Origin: Micromonospora endolithica | GTDB taxonomy: Bacteria; Actinomycetota; Actinomycetes; Mycobacteriales; Micromonosporaceae | Length of the DNA: 64,000 nt | Direction of reading: 5' to 3' | Assembly: GCF_003626595.1 (NCBI RefSeq) | Contig: NZ_RBAK01000008.1 | Coordinates: forward strand, 124,001-188,000 | The notes under the pieces: generated by a model | Told to the model about the DNA's origin: nothing | The model's database searches: none | What the model saw: only the letters and a program-made list of their open reading frames with translations | In this document: in pieces, positions 16,080 through 24,807 of the stretch | Layout: each line of letters starts with the position of its first letter | Numbering within the stretch: the first letter of the stretch is position 1 | Position numbers and translations under genes: made by a program

Positions 16080-17063
16080 TCAGCCGAGCAGCGCCGCCAG
16101 CTCGGCGAGCGGGAACTCACCCGCCGGGACGCGGTCCCGCAGGGCGCGGCGGACCCCGAGTTGCACGGCGGCGTTCGCCGGGGTCGGTACCCCGTGCAGG
16201 CGGCCGAGCAGCACCACCTCGCCGTTGAGATGGTCGGCCTCGGCGGAGCCGGCGCCTCGGGCGAGGCTCTGCCAGGTGGAACCGCCGGCCCGTTCCGCCC
16301 CGCCGACCGGGCGGTGGCCGACCAGGTCACCCCGCTCGGCAGCCTCCTCCGCCCGGTCGGTGTGCGGGATGCCGGCGGCGGCCAGCACCGCCTCGCCCTC
16401 GGCGCGTACCCGCTCCCGCAGGTCGTCGGGGACGTCCCGGCCGAGCAGCGCCTGGAGGCCGTTGCCGAGGTTGGCCAGCAGCTTGCCGTACTTCCAGCGC
16501 ATCACGTCCGCCCGCACCGGGGCGACGAAGCCGGCGGCGGTGAGGTCAGCGGCGACCGACCGGTCGATGTCGTCCGCCCCGGACGGGAACCGGCCGAGGT
16601 GCAGCATCCCCGGGTGCGGATACCCGTTGGCCACCACCACGCCGGGCTCCAGGTGGGTGGCGGGCAGCCACACGCAGATCCCGTGCACGTCGGCGAAGAG
16701 CCGCAGCGCGGCGGGCTCGTTGGCCACCCCGTTCTGCGCGGTGAACAGCGGCAGCCGCTGCGCCGCCGTACCGCCGCCGACCACCGGCGCGTCGGCCCAC
16801 GCGGCCAGCGCGGCGTCTGTGTCCTGCGACTTCACCGTCAGCACCAGCACGGTGTCCGCCGGCAACGGCCCGGTGCCCGGCCCGTCGGTCGCCGGCCCCC
16901 GCCAGGTGGTGTCGCCGTCCGGCCGGCGCAGGGTCAGACCCCGCCGGCGGATCGCGTCCAGGTGCGCGCCGCGCGCCACCAGGGTCACGTCGTGCCCGGT
17001 CTCCCCCAGGCGTACGCCGATGGTCCCGCCGACCGCACCCGCCCCGATGATCACGTATCGCAC
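16080..17063 (-). CDS. panE: Ketopantoate reductase-family protein (2-dehydropantoate 2-reductase)
   Basis: The 327-residue protein starts with a canonical NADP-binding motif GAGAVGGTIGVRL (residues 7-19). It has the PanE features VKSQDTDAALAAW and TAQNGVANE, and the C-terminal helical domain with MRWKYGKLLANLGNGLQALLG, whose Lys matches the catalytic lysine region. In pantothenate synthesis the enzyme reduces 2-dehydropantoate to pantoate. Family members with other substrates exist, and no other pantothenate gene is nearby, so the exact substrate is uncertain. ATG at 17063. The upstream M50 peptidase gene ends 33 bp before it on the same strand. Confidence 0.85.
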   Translation of the reverse strand: MRYVIIGAGAVGGTIGVRLGETGHDVTLVARGAHLDAIRRRGLTLRRPDGDTTWRGPATDGPGTGPLPADTVLVLTVKSQDTDAALAAWADAPVVGGGTAAQRLPLFTAQNGVANEPAALRLFADVHGICVWLPATHLEPGVVVANGYPHPGMLHLGRFPSGADDIDRSVAADLTAAGFVAPVRADVMRWKYGKLLANLGNGLQALLGRDVPDDLRERVRAEGEAVLAAAGIPHTDRAEEAAERGDLVGHRPVGGAERAGGSTWQSLARGAGSAEADHLNGEVVLLGRLHGVPTPANAAVQLGVRRALRDRVPAGEFPLAELAALLG

Positions 17064-17096
17064 GGGCCCATTCTGCCGGTACCGGGGTGGCGCGGC

Positions 17097-17840
17097 TCAG
17101 CCGGTGAGGCCCGCCCCGGTCAGCAGCGGTCCGGCCAGCAGCAGCGCGCCGAAGACCAGTGAGGCCAGGTTGACCAGCGCGAAGACGGTCACCCAGAAGA
17201 ACGCCGGCAGCGGCGTGATCCCGGCGAGCTGGTCGGCGTCGGAGGCGGGCATCCGGCCCCGGGCCCGCAGCCGTTGCAGCTCCACCACCGGCCGTACGCC
17301 GCCGAGCAGCAGGAACCACACCCCGGCGTACGCGAACGCGGCCTGCACCTGCGGGCTCGCGTACCAGGAGACGGCGAGCACGACCCCGCCGGTGACCAGC
17401 AGCGACAGGACACCGTAGACGTTGCGGATCACCACCAGCATGGCCAGCAGCAGGGCCACCGCCACCCAGAGCAGCAGGGTGATCCGGTTGCCGCCGAGCA
17501 GCCACGCGCCGGCCAGGCCGACCAGCGGCGGGGCGACGTAACCGGCGAGCAGCGTGAGGATCATGCCGGGACCGGTGGGCCGGCCGGCGGACACGGTCAG
17601 GCCGGAGGTGTCCGAGTGCAGCCGGATGCCGTGCAGTTTCCGGCCGGTCAGCACGGCGGCCAGCGCGTGCCCGCCCTCGTGGGCGATGGTCACCACGTTG
17701 CGGGCGATCTGCCAGGGCAGCCGGGTGGAGACCACCGCCAGCGCGGCGAGCCCGGTGAGCAGCACCAGCAGCGCGGGCGGGTCGGGCTGCGCGCTGAGCA
17801 GCCGGTTCCAGAGGTCGGCGAGCCCGTCGATCGACACCAT
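17097..17840 (-). CDS. M50-type intramembrane zinc metallopeptidase
   Basis: The 247-residue membrane protein carries HEGGH at residues 54-58, the HExxH zinc motif of M50B proteases, inside a hydrophobic segment, and about six predicted transmembrane helices. There is no PDZ domain. A second zinc ligand of the usual D or N-G type is not obvious; RNVYGVLSLL near residue 135 is a candidate region. Proteins of this group in actinobacteria are largely uncharacterised. It may be cotranscribed with the downstream panE-like gene. ATG at 17840. Confidence 0.85.
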   Translation of the reverse strand: MVSIDGLADLWNRLLSAQPDPPALLVLLTGLAALAVVSTRLPWQIARNVVTIAHEGGHALAAVLTGRKLHGIRLHSDTSGLTVSAGRPTGPGMILTLLAGYVAPPLVGLAGAWLLGGNRITLLLWVAVALLLAMLVVIRNVYGVLSLLVTGGVVLAVSWYASPQVQAAFAYAGVWFLLLGGVRPVVELQRLRARGRMPASDADQLAGITPLPAFFWVTVFALVNLASLVFGALLLAGPLLTGAGLTG

Positions 17841-18016
17841 GGGGCGCGAGCCTACCGGCCCGACCCGTGCCGGTCCGGGGCCCCCGGCCGGGCGCGACCC
17901 GGTGGTGGCTCGACCCGGCGGCCCGGCACTGAAAGTTTTCTCAGCAGCCCTTGCGATCTCGGGCGATTACCTCCAAAGATAGGCATGAATAGATACCTGT
18001 CTCTCGGGAGGTTCTC

Positions 18017-18772
18017 GTGACCCGTACCCGATCATCCCTGCGTCGAGTCCTGGCCGGCGGCCTCGCGGCCCTGGCCACCGCGGCGGCGGCGCTGGTCGTC
18101 ACCGCCAGCCCGGCCGCCGCGGCCACCGTGCCCGGCATCGACGTCTCGCGCTACCAGGGCACCATCAACTGGACGAGCGTCCGCAACGCCGGCATCCAGT
18201 TCGCGTTCATCAAGGCCACCGAGGGTACGAGCTACAAGGACCCGAACTTCAACAGCAACTACGTCAACGCCTACAACGCCGGGGTGATCCGCGGCGCGTA
18301 CCACTTCGCCCGGCCCAACATCTCCGCCGGCTCGACCCAGGCCAACTACCTGGCCTCCAACGGCGGCGCCTGGTCGGCGGACAGCCGCACGCTGCCGGCG
18401 GCGCTGGACATCGAGGCGAACCCGTACAGCGGCGGGTACTGCTACGGCCTCAGCACCACCGGCATGCGCAACTGGATCCAGGACTTCCTGAACACCTACC
18501 GCTCGCGCACCGGCCGGTACGCGGTCATCTACACCACCACCAGCTGGTGGAACCAGTGCACCGGCAGTTGGGGCGGCCCGTGGGGCAACCACCCGCTGTG
18601 GCTGGCCCGCTGGTCGAGCACGCCCGGCGCGCTGCCGGCCGGCGCCCCGGTGTGGAGCTTCTGGCAGTACACCGCGACCGGTCGGGTCTCCGGCATCAGC
18701 GGCGACGTGGACCGCAACTACTGGAACGGCGACCGCAGCCGGCTGATCGCGCTGGCCAACAACACCCGCTGA
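18017..18772 (+). CDS. Secreted GH25 family lysozyme (N-acetylmuramidase)
   Basis: The 251-residue exported enzyme has a Sec signal peptide with arginine n-region (MTRTRSSLRR), a long hydrophobic core and an ASPAAAA cleavage region. The GH25 catalytic domain follows at once, with GIDVSRYQG, FAFIKATEG, GAYHFARP and the acidic pair in LDIEANP. It would hydrolyse the glycan strands of peptidoglycan. No cell-wall-binding repeat is attached. The GTG at 18017 has GGGAGG 7 nt upstream. The AT-rich leader contains a near-palindrome, AGATAGG (17977-17983) and CCTGTCT (17996-18002), a possible operator. Confidence 0.93.
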   Translation: MTRTRSSLRRVLAGGLAALATAAAALVVTASPAAAATVPGIDVSRYQGTINWTSVRNAGIQFAFIKATEGTSYKDPNFNSNYVNAYNAGVIRGAYHFARPNISAGSTQANYLASNGGAWSADSRTLPAALDIEANPYSGGYCYGLSTTGMRNWIQDFLNTYRSRTGRYAVIYTTTSWWNQCTGSWGGPWGNHPLWLARWSSTPGALPAGAPVWSFWQYTATGRVSGISGDVDRNYWNGDRSRLIALANNTR

Positions 18773-18796
18773 CGTTCCGCCGCCTGGGGAGGCAGT

Positions 18797-18853
18797 TGGC
18801 GGCAGCGGGATCGGCTGTCACCGTACGGTGCACAACTGGTCCGGCTGCCGCCA
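18797..18853. terminator. Inverted repeats between convergent genes
   Basis: TGGCGGCAGC (18797-18806) pairs with GCTGCCGCCA (18844-18853). Inside the loop is a perfect 12-bp palindrome CACCGTACGGTG (18819-18830). The structure lies between the convergent GH25 gene and a small membrane-protein gene and could end both transcripts. Confidence 0.6.
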
Positions 18854-18871
18854 CGCGGCTCGCCCCTTCGG

Positions 18872-19102
18872 TCAGGCCCGGCGTCGGGCCGCCACCGGAA
18901 CGGCCACCGGGTCGTTCGACGCGAGCACACCGCGTCGCATGATCCGCCGGGCACCCAACCCACCGAGGGTAACGGTCACGACGCTGAGCAGCGCCACCAG
19001 CAGCGGCAGGCCGACGCTGGCCAGCAGGAGGACGATGTCGCCGAGGGCGACCAGCATCCACAGTGCCACCCGGGGTCGGGCGTTCTTCCGTCGGTATCCC
19101 AT
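18872..19102 (-). CDS. Small two-helix membrane protein
   Basis: This 76-residue protein starts at ATG 19102 with GGGAGGG 6-8 nt upstream; longer in-frame versions lack such a site. It has a basic N-terminus (MGYRRKNARPR), two hydrophobic stretches at about residues 12-30 and 32-48, then RRIMRRG and a basic end. No family is recognised. It lies 92 bp downstream of the kinase gene on the same strand. Confidence 0.68.
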   Translation of the reverse strand: MGYRRKNARPRVALWMLVALGDIVLLLASVGLPLLVALLSVVTVTLGGLGARRIMRRGVLASNDPVAVPVAARRRA

Positions 19103-19194
19103 GTCGAACCCTCCCTTCCGTCGTGCCGTACAGGTACCCCGTACGACGGAGGGCCATGCGAACGAATCTCGCAGCGGGCGCGAATCCCGCGTGT

Positions 19195-21126
19195 TCAGTT
19201 CACCCGGTCGGGCTTGAACCCCTTGACGACCTGGTCGAAGGCGGCCAGGTTGGCCTGCCACTCGGACTCCGCGATCTCCCACCGGATGGCGTAACCCCGG
19301 TTGCTCGCGGTGGCGAAGCCGCGGTTGCGCACGTGGATCCGGGCGCCGTCCCGGCTCTCCAGCCACTCCCAGTCGGCGCACGTGCGGTACCAGTCGCAGG
19401 GCTTGATGCTCAGGAAGTCGTAGTCGTTGACGAACCTCTTACGGGCCGACTCCTGAGCCTCCCAATCGGCTTCCGCGTCCGGCTTGGGGTTGCTCCCCCA
19501 CTGGACGAGCATCTCCCCCACCCCGCCGGACTGCCGGACGATGACCGTGTCGGACCCGGTGCTGGTGACCCGCCACCCCGGCGGGATCGGGATGGAGAAG
19601 GTGGGCCCTTCGTGCAGCTTCCAGCCGGCGGGCAGGGCAGCCGACGACGGGGACGGGGACGCGGAGGCCGACGGGGTGACGCTCGGTGCGGCGCTGGTCG
19701 GTGCCGGCGCGGCCGGTTCCGACGCGGACGGCGCGGGCGCCGACGTGGCGGCGGCGGTGGTGGGGCCGGCCTGCGGGGTGTCGCCGCCGTTCTCGCCGTC
19801 GCCGCCGGTCAACTGGGGGACGATCACGAGCAGGCCGAGCACCAACAGGGCGGCCAGCACACCGATCAGCACGTTGCGGCGCGTGTGGTTCGGCTTCGTA
19901 CCGTCCCCGGCGGCCACCGTCGCCCGCCCGGACGGCGGGCTGACCGGCGCCGGCATGACCGACGTCGGGTTGACCGGCTTCGGCTTCTCGGCGGTCGGCT
20001 TCTCGGCGGTCGGCCTCGACGCCTCGACCTTCGCCGTCGGCGCGGCGTCGGAGGTGGACTCCGGTGGGTCGACCTTCGCGGTCGGCACGGCGTCGGAGGT
20101 GCTCGGCGTCGGGTCGGCCACGGACGCGGCGGCACCGGCGGCGGCTCCGGCCACGGCGGCTTCCCCGGTCCGCTGGGCCGGTGGGGCCGCCGGTTTGGCG
20201 TCGTCCGCCTCGGCCGGGCGCGGGGCCGGCACCAACGGTGGGCGCGGCTCGCGCGGACCATTCGGCCCCGGCCGGCGTACGCCGTCGAGCAGTGAGATCC
20301 CGCGCGCCCGTCGGCCGCCCGCGCGGCGCAGCAGGCGCTCCGCGGCCTCGGCGGTGATCCGCTCGTTCGGGTCCTTGTTGAGCAGCCCGTTGAGCACCGG
20401 CTTGAGCGGCCCCGCGTTCTTCGGCGGCGGCATCGGCTCGGTGGCCAGCGCGGCCAGGGTGGCGATGGCGGACGGCCGCGCGTACGGCGACTTGCCCTCC
20501 ACCGCCGCGTAGAGGGTCGCGCCCAGCGACCACAGGTCGGCCTCCGGTCCGGCGGTGCCGTCGCGGGCCCGCTCGGGGGCGATGTAGGCCGGGGAGCCGA
20601 GCACCATGCCGGTACGGGTCACGTTGGGGTCACCCGGGATCGTGGCGAGACCAAAATCGGTCAGCACCACCCGGCCGTCCTCGCCGAGCAGCACGTTGCC
20701 CGGCTTGACGTCACGGTGCATCACGCCGGCCTTGTGCGCCGCCTTCAACGCACCGAGCACGCCCAGCCCGATCTCCACCGCGCGTGCCGGCGACACCGGC
20801 CCGTCCTCGGCGAGGGTGTCCTGGAGCGACTTCGACGCCACGTACTCCATGACGATCCACGGGTCGCCGTCGGTGCGGAGCACGTCGAAGATGCGGACGA
20901 CGTTGATGTGGTTCAGCCGGGCGATGGCCCGCGCCTCCCGCAACGAGCGCTCCCGCATCTCGCGGCGCTCCTCGTCGGTGAGGCTCGGCGGCGGGACGAG
21001 TTCCTTGATCGCCACGTCCCGGTGCAGCACCTCGTCGCGCGCCTTCCACACCCGGCCCATGCCACCCTGACCGAGCGGCGACAGGAGCCGGTATCGGTCA
21101 GCGACGAGTTGGGGCGCGTTCGACAT
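19195..21126 (-). CDS. Receptor-type serine/threonine protein kinase
   Basis: The 643-residue PknB-like kinase has the glycine loop GQGGMGRVW (about 19-27), the Lys of VAIKEL, the catalytic loop HRDVKPGN (about 137-144), DFG (about 157-159) and APERA. A long Pro/Ala/Thr-rich juxtamembrane linker (about 300-410) carries repeated PTAKV and AEKP runs. One transmembrane helix at about 424-446 precedes an extracellular Thr/Ser/Pro stalk and a C-terminal domain with two Cys (CDWYRTC). It would sense an external cue and phosphorylate cytoplasmic targets. The extracellular domain is not PASTA and resembles that of the second kinase at 59396 only loosely. ATG at 21126; divergent from accE. Confidence 0.94.
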   Translation of the reverse strand: MSNAPQLVADRYRLLSPLGQGGMGRVWKARDEVLHRDVAIKELVPPPSLTDEERREMRERSLREARAIARLNHINVVRIFDVLRTDGDPWIVMEYVASKSLQDTLAEDGPVSPARAVEIGLGVLGALKAAHKAGVMHRDVKPGNVLLGEDGRVVLTDFGLATIPGDPNVTRTGMVLGSPAYIAPERARDGTAGPEADLWSLGATLYAAVEGKSPYARPSAIATLAALATEPMPPPKNAGPLKPVLNGLLNKDPNERITAEAAERLLRRAGGRRARGISLLDGVRRPGPNGPREPRPPLVPAPRPAEADDAKPAAPPAQRTGEAAVAGAAAGAAASVADPTPSTSDAVPTAKVDPPESTSDAAPTAKVEASRPTAEKPTAEKPKPVNPTSVMPAPVSPPSGRATVAAGDGTKPNHTRRNVLIGVLAALLVLGLLVIVPQLTGGDGENGGDTPQAGPTTAAATSAPAPSASEPAAPAPTSAAPSVTPSASASPSPSSAALPAGWKLHEGPTFSIPIPPGWRVTSTGSDTVIVRQSGGVGEMLVQWGSNPKPDAEADWEAQESARKRFVNDYDFLSIKPCDWYRTCADWEWLESRDGARIHVRNRGFATASNRGYAIRWEIAESEWQANLAAFDQVVKGFKPDRVN

Positions 21127-21218
21127 CGGTGAGACGGTACCCGGCGCGCCCGACGCTCACACCGCCGGCACGCCACTGTGCGGCGAAGGTCAAGTTCTTC
21201 GGCGCGTACCCTGGCGGC

Positions 21219-21431
21219 ATGTCTGCCGAAGAGCCGTTGTTCCGGGTCGTCCGCGGCGTGCCCACCGCCGAGGAACTGGCCGCCCTGGTCGGCGTCGTCA
21301 CCCTCCGGTCCCGCCCGGCCGCCGGTCCCGCCCCGGTCCCGACCTCGGCGTGGGCCCGCAGCGCCCGCCCGGCCGGCGCGGCCCCCGCCGCCGGCCCCGG
21401 CGCGTGGCGCGCCTCCGGCCTGCCCCGCTGA
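21219..21431 (+). CDS. accE: Acyl-CoA carboxylase epsilon subunit
   Basis: The 70-residue protein begins MSAEEPLFRVVRGVPTAEEL, with AALVGVV following, the conserved core of actinobacterial AccE/PccE. A variable Ala/Pro/Arg-rich tail ends in a tryptophan-containing segment. Epsilon subunits stabilise the alpha-beta complex of acyl-CoA carboxylases and raise activity. The gene is normally directly downstream of pccB and upstream of maf in actinobacteria. Here both contacts are broken by unrelated genes. The ATG at 21219 lacks a strong ribosome-binding site. Too short for many gene finders, but the motif is clear. Confidence 0.9.
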   Translation: MSAEEPLFRVVRGVPTAEELAALVGVVTLRSRPAAGPAPVPTSAWARSARPAGAAPAAGPGAWRASGLPR

Positions 21432-21564
21432 CTTTTCCGCGTACGGATCACCGCAGGTGGCCGCCTTCGTCCGGACCGGGTGGCCGGGGTGGGGACTGCC
21501 GACATCGTCGGGAACCCACTAACCTCACTCAGGGAAACGGTGCGGTGACGGTTAGGGAGGAACG

Positions 21565-22026
21565 ATGATCCCCGAGGAGGACCGCCCAGCGGCCTGGCTG
21601 CGCGGCTACGGCGGCATCGAGGCCGACATCCGTCAACTACGCGAGTTCGCCGACAGGTTGCAGGCCGAGGTGGAGCGCAACTACGCCCCCCACCTGGCAT
21701 ACATCGCGGAGGACCTGAAGACGCCCCTGCCCAACCCGGCGGACGCCTTCGTCGAGCTGGTCCACTTCCTGCGCGCCCACCACGAGACCCAGCAGGCCAC
21801 CGCCGAGACGGTCTGGGGCGTCCACGGCGCCACCGGCCACCTCGCCGCCGCCGCCGGCAAGGTCGCCGAGCGCTACCGCGATTCCGACGCGTTCTCGTCC
21901 GCGCGCGTGGTCGACGTCGAGCGGGCACTCGCCACACCCACCCCCGTCACCCCGCCCGGCCCGCCGGTCGCCCTGCGCGACCCGACCGGCCCCGACACGA
22001 CCCCGGGCCCGGTGGTGCTGCCGTGA
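21565..22026 (+). CDS. Helical protein of a type VII secretion-like cluster
   Basis: The 153-residue, largely helical protein (GYGGIEADIRQLREFADRLQ) has a Pro-rich C-terminus. GGGAGGAAC precedes the ATG at 21565. There is no signal peptide and no recognised domain. The first 110 residues look like a WXG100/ESAT-6-type helical hairpin in size and character, with a W-G pair in VWGVHGATG near residue 75. The stop overlaps the next start by 4 bp (GTGA), and the following genes are a proline-rich protein and a mycosin. Assignment as a type VII partner or substrate rests on this context. Confidence 0.7.
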   Translation: MIPEEDRPAAWLRGYGGIEADIRQLREFADRLQAEVERNYAPHLAYIAEDLKTPLPNPADAFVELVHFLRAHHETQQATAETVWGVHGATGHLAAAAGKVAERYRDSDAFSSARVVDVERALATPTPVTPPGPPVALRDPTGPDTTPGPVVLP

Positions 22027-23411
22027 ACGAGGGAGGCGTCGGCCGCTCGGGTGGCCTCACCAACTGGTACCTGATGGACGTGGCGACCATGTGGGCCTGC
22101 CTCGCCGACCAGGACACCACCGGCCACTGGCGGCAGGTCGCCGCCTGGCGCAAGATCTGCGACCTCGCCCAGACCCACCTGGGCCGCCTCCAGGAATACC
22201 GGCGCGGCCTCGCCGAGGCATGGCCGCCGGAGACCAACGAGGCATCCCGCGCCTACCTCGCCGAACTCGACCAACTCATCGAGAAGGTGCGCCGCACCCA
22301 CGACGCCGCCGCCACCAACTACACCGCGCTGTCCGCCGCCACCCAGGCCATCGGCACCACCCGCGAGGCGCTCCGGAAGATCCACGACGAGTACGCGGCC
22401 AAAGCCCAACAGAAACGCGCGTACGACGCGACGGTGGCGGACCCGAAGGCCATCATGGGCAACCGGACGACCGAGCCACCGGTGACGGACGACGAACTGG
22501 AACGGTTGAACGTACGGGCCCGGGGCATCATGTACGGCCTGAGCAGCGAACTCCAACAAGCCCAAGTAATGCTCCGCCAACCCCCTCCAGCACGCCCACC
22601 TGCCCAGGACCAGAATCCAGACATCTACGGAAATCCAGGCTCTGCTGTCCCCGTCATTCCGCCGATCGTTGCCGTACCCCTAAGCCCCGGCAGAGCCCCC
22701 GTGTCAGAGAAGGTGCAATCCCCCGCTAAGCCGGTGGCCGCGTCTACTGCTCCCGCTCTTGGCCCAATTCTTGGCGGAGCTGCTGCAGGCACCGCTCCTG
22801 CTCCCTCTACCCCCTCGCCATCCGTCGGTGTTCCATCATTACCGGCTGGTGGGCTACAACCGCCCATCGCACCTGGGGTGGCTAGTCGGCCCGGTTTGCC
22901 AATTCGCCCAGGGCAAGTCAGTCCACCCGGCACTAAGGGGGCAGGGAGTGTACCTACTTCCCCGCCCCAGTCACCACCGGCCCGGCCATTGCCGCCGGGC
23001 GGTCTCATCGGGGGCGTACCCGGCTCGGGCCTCACGCAGCCAGTAAGCGGAAATGGTCAACCGCGTCGTGTCAACCCCATCGGAGGCGTGATCGGAGGAG
23101 GTGGCGCTGGCACAGCGCCGACCGGAGCGGCCGGGTCCCGTCCCGGCGGCGGACGCACTGGTAGCACCATGGGCCACATGCCTCCTTTCGGCTCCGCACC
23201 CCAAAGCCCAACATTCGGTGCCGCCAGTGGCGGCGGTCCGCGAATTGTAGGGTCAACGCGTCGTGGGTCAGAGCCGGAGGACGGGCAGCACCCCAAGCGG
23301 TGGAATCCGGACGAGCCTTGGACTACGGAGCAAGGCGTTGCACCGATCGTGCTCCCACCTGACGAGGACGGACCTATCGATCCTGGCCCGGCCATCGGCT
23401 TCAAGAGGTGA
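22023..23411 (+). CDS. Proline-rich putative type VII secretion substrate
   Basis: The 462-residue protein has a helical N-terminal domain (residues ~1-190, with LADQDTTGHWRQVAAWRKI) and a long Pro/Gly/Ala-rich region (~190-420). It ends with a conserved-looking C-terminus WNPDEPWTTEQGVAPIV, in which the sequence E-GVAPIV plus acidic tail resembles the end of proline-rich actinobacterial secreted proteins coded next to mycosins. Codon use becomes less GC-biased from about 22590 on, with codons such as AAT, ATT and CTT appearing. GTG start overlaps the previous stop, and its own stop overlaps the mycosin start by 4 bp. Function inferred from context. Confidence 0.72.
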   Translation: MNEGGVGRSGGLTNWYLMDVATMWACLADQDTTGHWRQVAAWRKICDLAQTHLGRLQEYRRGLAEAWPPETNEASRAYLAELDQLIEKVRRTHDAAATNYTALSAATQAIGTTREALRKIHDEYAAKAQQKRAYDATVADPKAIMGNRTTEPPVTDDELERLNVRARGIMYGLSSELQQAQVMLRQPPPARPPAQDQNPDIYGNPGSAVPVIPPIVAVPLSPGRAPVSEKVQSPAKPVAASTAPALGPILGGAAAGTAPAPSTPSPSVGVPSLPAGGLQPPIAPGVASRPGLPIRPGQVSPPGTKGAGSVPTSPPQSPPARPLPPGGLIGGVPGSGLTQPVSGNGQPRRVNPIGGVIGGGGAGTAPTGAAGSRPGGGRTGSTMGHMPPFGSAPQSPTFGAASGGGPRIVGSTRRGSEPEDGQHPKRWNPDEPWTTEQGVAPIVLPPDEDGPIDPGPAIGFKR

Positions 23412-24583
23412 CCGGCTACGCCATCCACGCAGGCCTGACTCTCGCAACACTCACACTGCTGGCCGGAGCACCACCAACACTTTCTCAACAACTAGAACGG
23501 CCCTACCACATATCCGGTGATCCAGAAAGAATCCGCACGGATCAGTGGCACCTGCGCTATTTGGGAGTTTCTACGGCCCATCGAATAAGCCAGGGAGAAG
23601 GTGTCACGGTGGCAGTTCCGGACAGTGGAGTTGACCCCCACCCCGATTTGAGCAGGAATCTCATTCCAGGCGCCGACATCGTTTCAGGTGGTGGCGGCTC
23701 GGGAAGGCAGGACCGCGATGGCCATGGCACCTCCATGGCCGGCTTAATCGCTGCGCACGGACAACCTGAACAGACGGGCGCCCTTGGAATTGCACCAAAG
23801 TCCAAAATCCTTCCGATTTTCAGCACCCCGCCTAACGAATACGGCGACCCCAACGCTCTTGCACGGGGGATTGATTACGCTATCGCCCAGGGCGTAGATG
23901 TAATCAGCATCTCGTCCGTCGGCACCTCAAGTAATCAGTTGCAACAGTCAGTCGACAAGGCAATTGCTGCCAATATAGTGATCGTCGCGGCGGTTGGAAA
24001 TCTCCCAAGGGATCAAGTTGTCGGCCACCCAGCAAGCCGCGAAGGCGTAGTAGGAGTAGGCGGTGTAGATCGAGCGGGAGTCCACGCCGCCGTTTCCGTG
24101 TCGGGTCAAGGAGTGGACCTCACAGCGCCTGCCGTGGATATCTTTAGCACCAGTTACGGCGGGAAGTACTCCAAAGGAACTGGCACCTCCAGCGCCACGG
24201 CGATGGTTGCGGGGGCTGCTGCGCTTGTCCGAGCGAGGTTTCCCGACCTGTCCGCGGCCGAGGTCGTCCATCGCCTGACCGCCACCGCCGTCGACAAAGG
24301 ACCGCCGGGCCGTGACGATCAGTACGGCTACGGCGTCATCGATCTTGTTGCGGCACTGACTGCGGACGTTCCGCCGCTCGGCTCCGGCCCCTCGACCCTC
24401 GCGGCCGCCTCATCGCCAGCGCCCACGGCGGCCCAGGCCGGGCCGGCAACCGGGTCAGACGATGGCCGAGCAGCCGTACGAGGTCTTGTGACGCTTGGCG
24501 TCCTGGTCGCGGTTGGCGGATGGGTGGCGGTTGTCCGGCGGCGACGTAACCGCATCGACCCGCCGCCACGCATCAGCCGCTGA
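23408..24583 (+). CDS. mycP: Mycosin-like S8 serine protease (type VII secretion-associated)
   Basis: The 391-residue membrane-anchored subtilase has an N-terminal signal segment, catalytic Asp72 in VAVPDSGVD (usually I/L before the Asp, here Pro), His106 in DGHGTSMAG, oxyanion Asn198 and Ser261 in GTSSATAMVAG. A C-terminal transmembrane helix (~363-383) ends in RRRRN. This layout is that of mycosins, which process substrates of and stabilise ESX/type VII secretion systems. Codon 113, within the His motif, is TTA (23744-23746), a rare leucine codon read by the bldA tRNA in actinomycetes. AT-richer codon use than its neighbours suggests transfer. No Ecc core genes are present in the window. 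Confidence 0.88.
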   Translation: MTGYAIHAGLTLATLTLLAGAPPTLSQQLERPYHISGDPERIRTDQWHLRYLGVSTAHRISQGEGVTVAVPDSGVDPHPDLSRNLIPGADIVSGGGGSGRQDRDGHGTSMAGLIAAHGQPEQTGALGIAPKSKILPIFSTPPNEYGDPNALARGIDYAIAQGVDVISISSVGTSSNQLQQSVDKAIAANIVIVAAVGNLPRDQVVGHPASREGVVGVGGVDRAGVHAAVSVSGQGVDLTAPAVDIFSTSYGGKYSKGTGTSSATAMVAGAAALVRARFPDLSAAEVVHRLTATAVDKGPPGRDDQYGYGVIDLVAALTADVPPLGSGPSTLAAASSPAPTAAQAGPATGSDDGRAAVRGLVTLGVLVAVGGWVAVVRRRRNRIDPPPRISR

Positions 24584-24630
24584 CCGGACGCCGGTTGGCG
24601 AATGCCGATGGGGCATCGTCGCGGCCGCTC

Positions 24631-24703
24631 GATCCACTCGATGTTCCTGAAGTCGGGGTGTCCGGGGTGCGGGATGGCACGGTTTTGGGAGGTCGAGTGA
24701 ATC
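24631..24703. repeat. Diverged copy of the GATCGACTCG palindrome family
   Basis: The left arm 24631-24663 (GATCCACTCG ... GTCGGGGTGTCC) aligns with the arm at 6580-6612. The far end 24693-24703 closes the palindrome with TCGAGTGAATC. The middle has decayed. It lies between the mycosin gene and the vapBC relic, at the right edge of the type VII-like block. Confidence 0.55.
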
Positions 24704-24807
24704 AAGCCGATGCGGACCCGTCCATGGGGCTGCCGCGCGGGACTGTGCCCGATTGGGCGTCTTGCCGGCGGCGCGGCACCCCGGATGGCTCGCTTGCTGC
24801 CGGAGAG

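Noticed and set aside
15028..17418. 796-codon plus-strand open frame over the sigma factor and panE region
   Set aside because: Antisense to three genes with recognised motifs.
17841..18016. c-di-AMP (ydaO) riboswitch ahead of the GH25 gene
   Set aside because: The leader is too short and lacks the conserved ydaO segments.
21565..24583. A complete type VII secretion system
   Set aside because: Only a helical protein, a proline-rich protein and a mycosin are present; EccB, EccC, EccD and EccE genes are missing.
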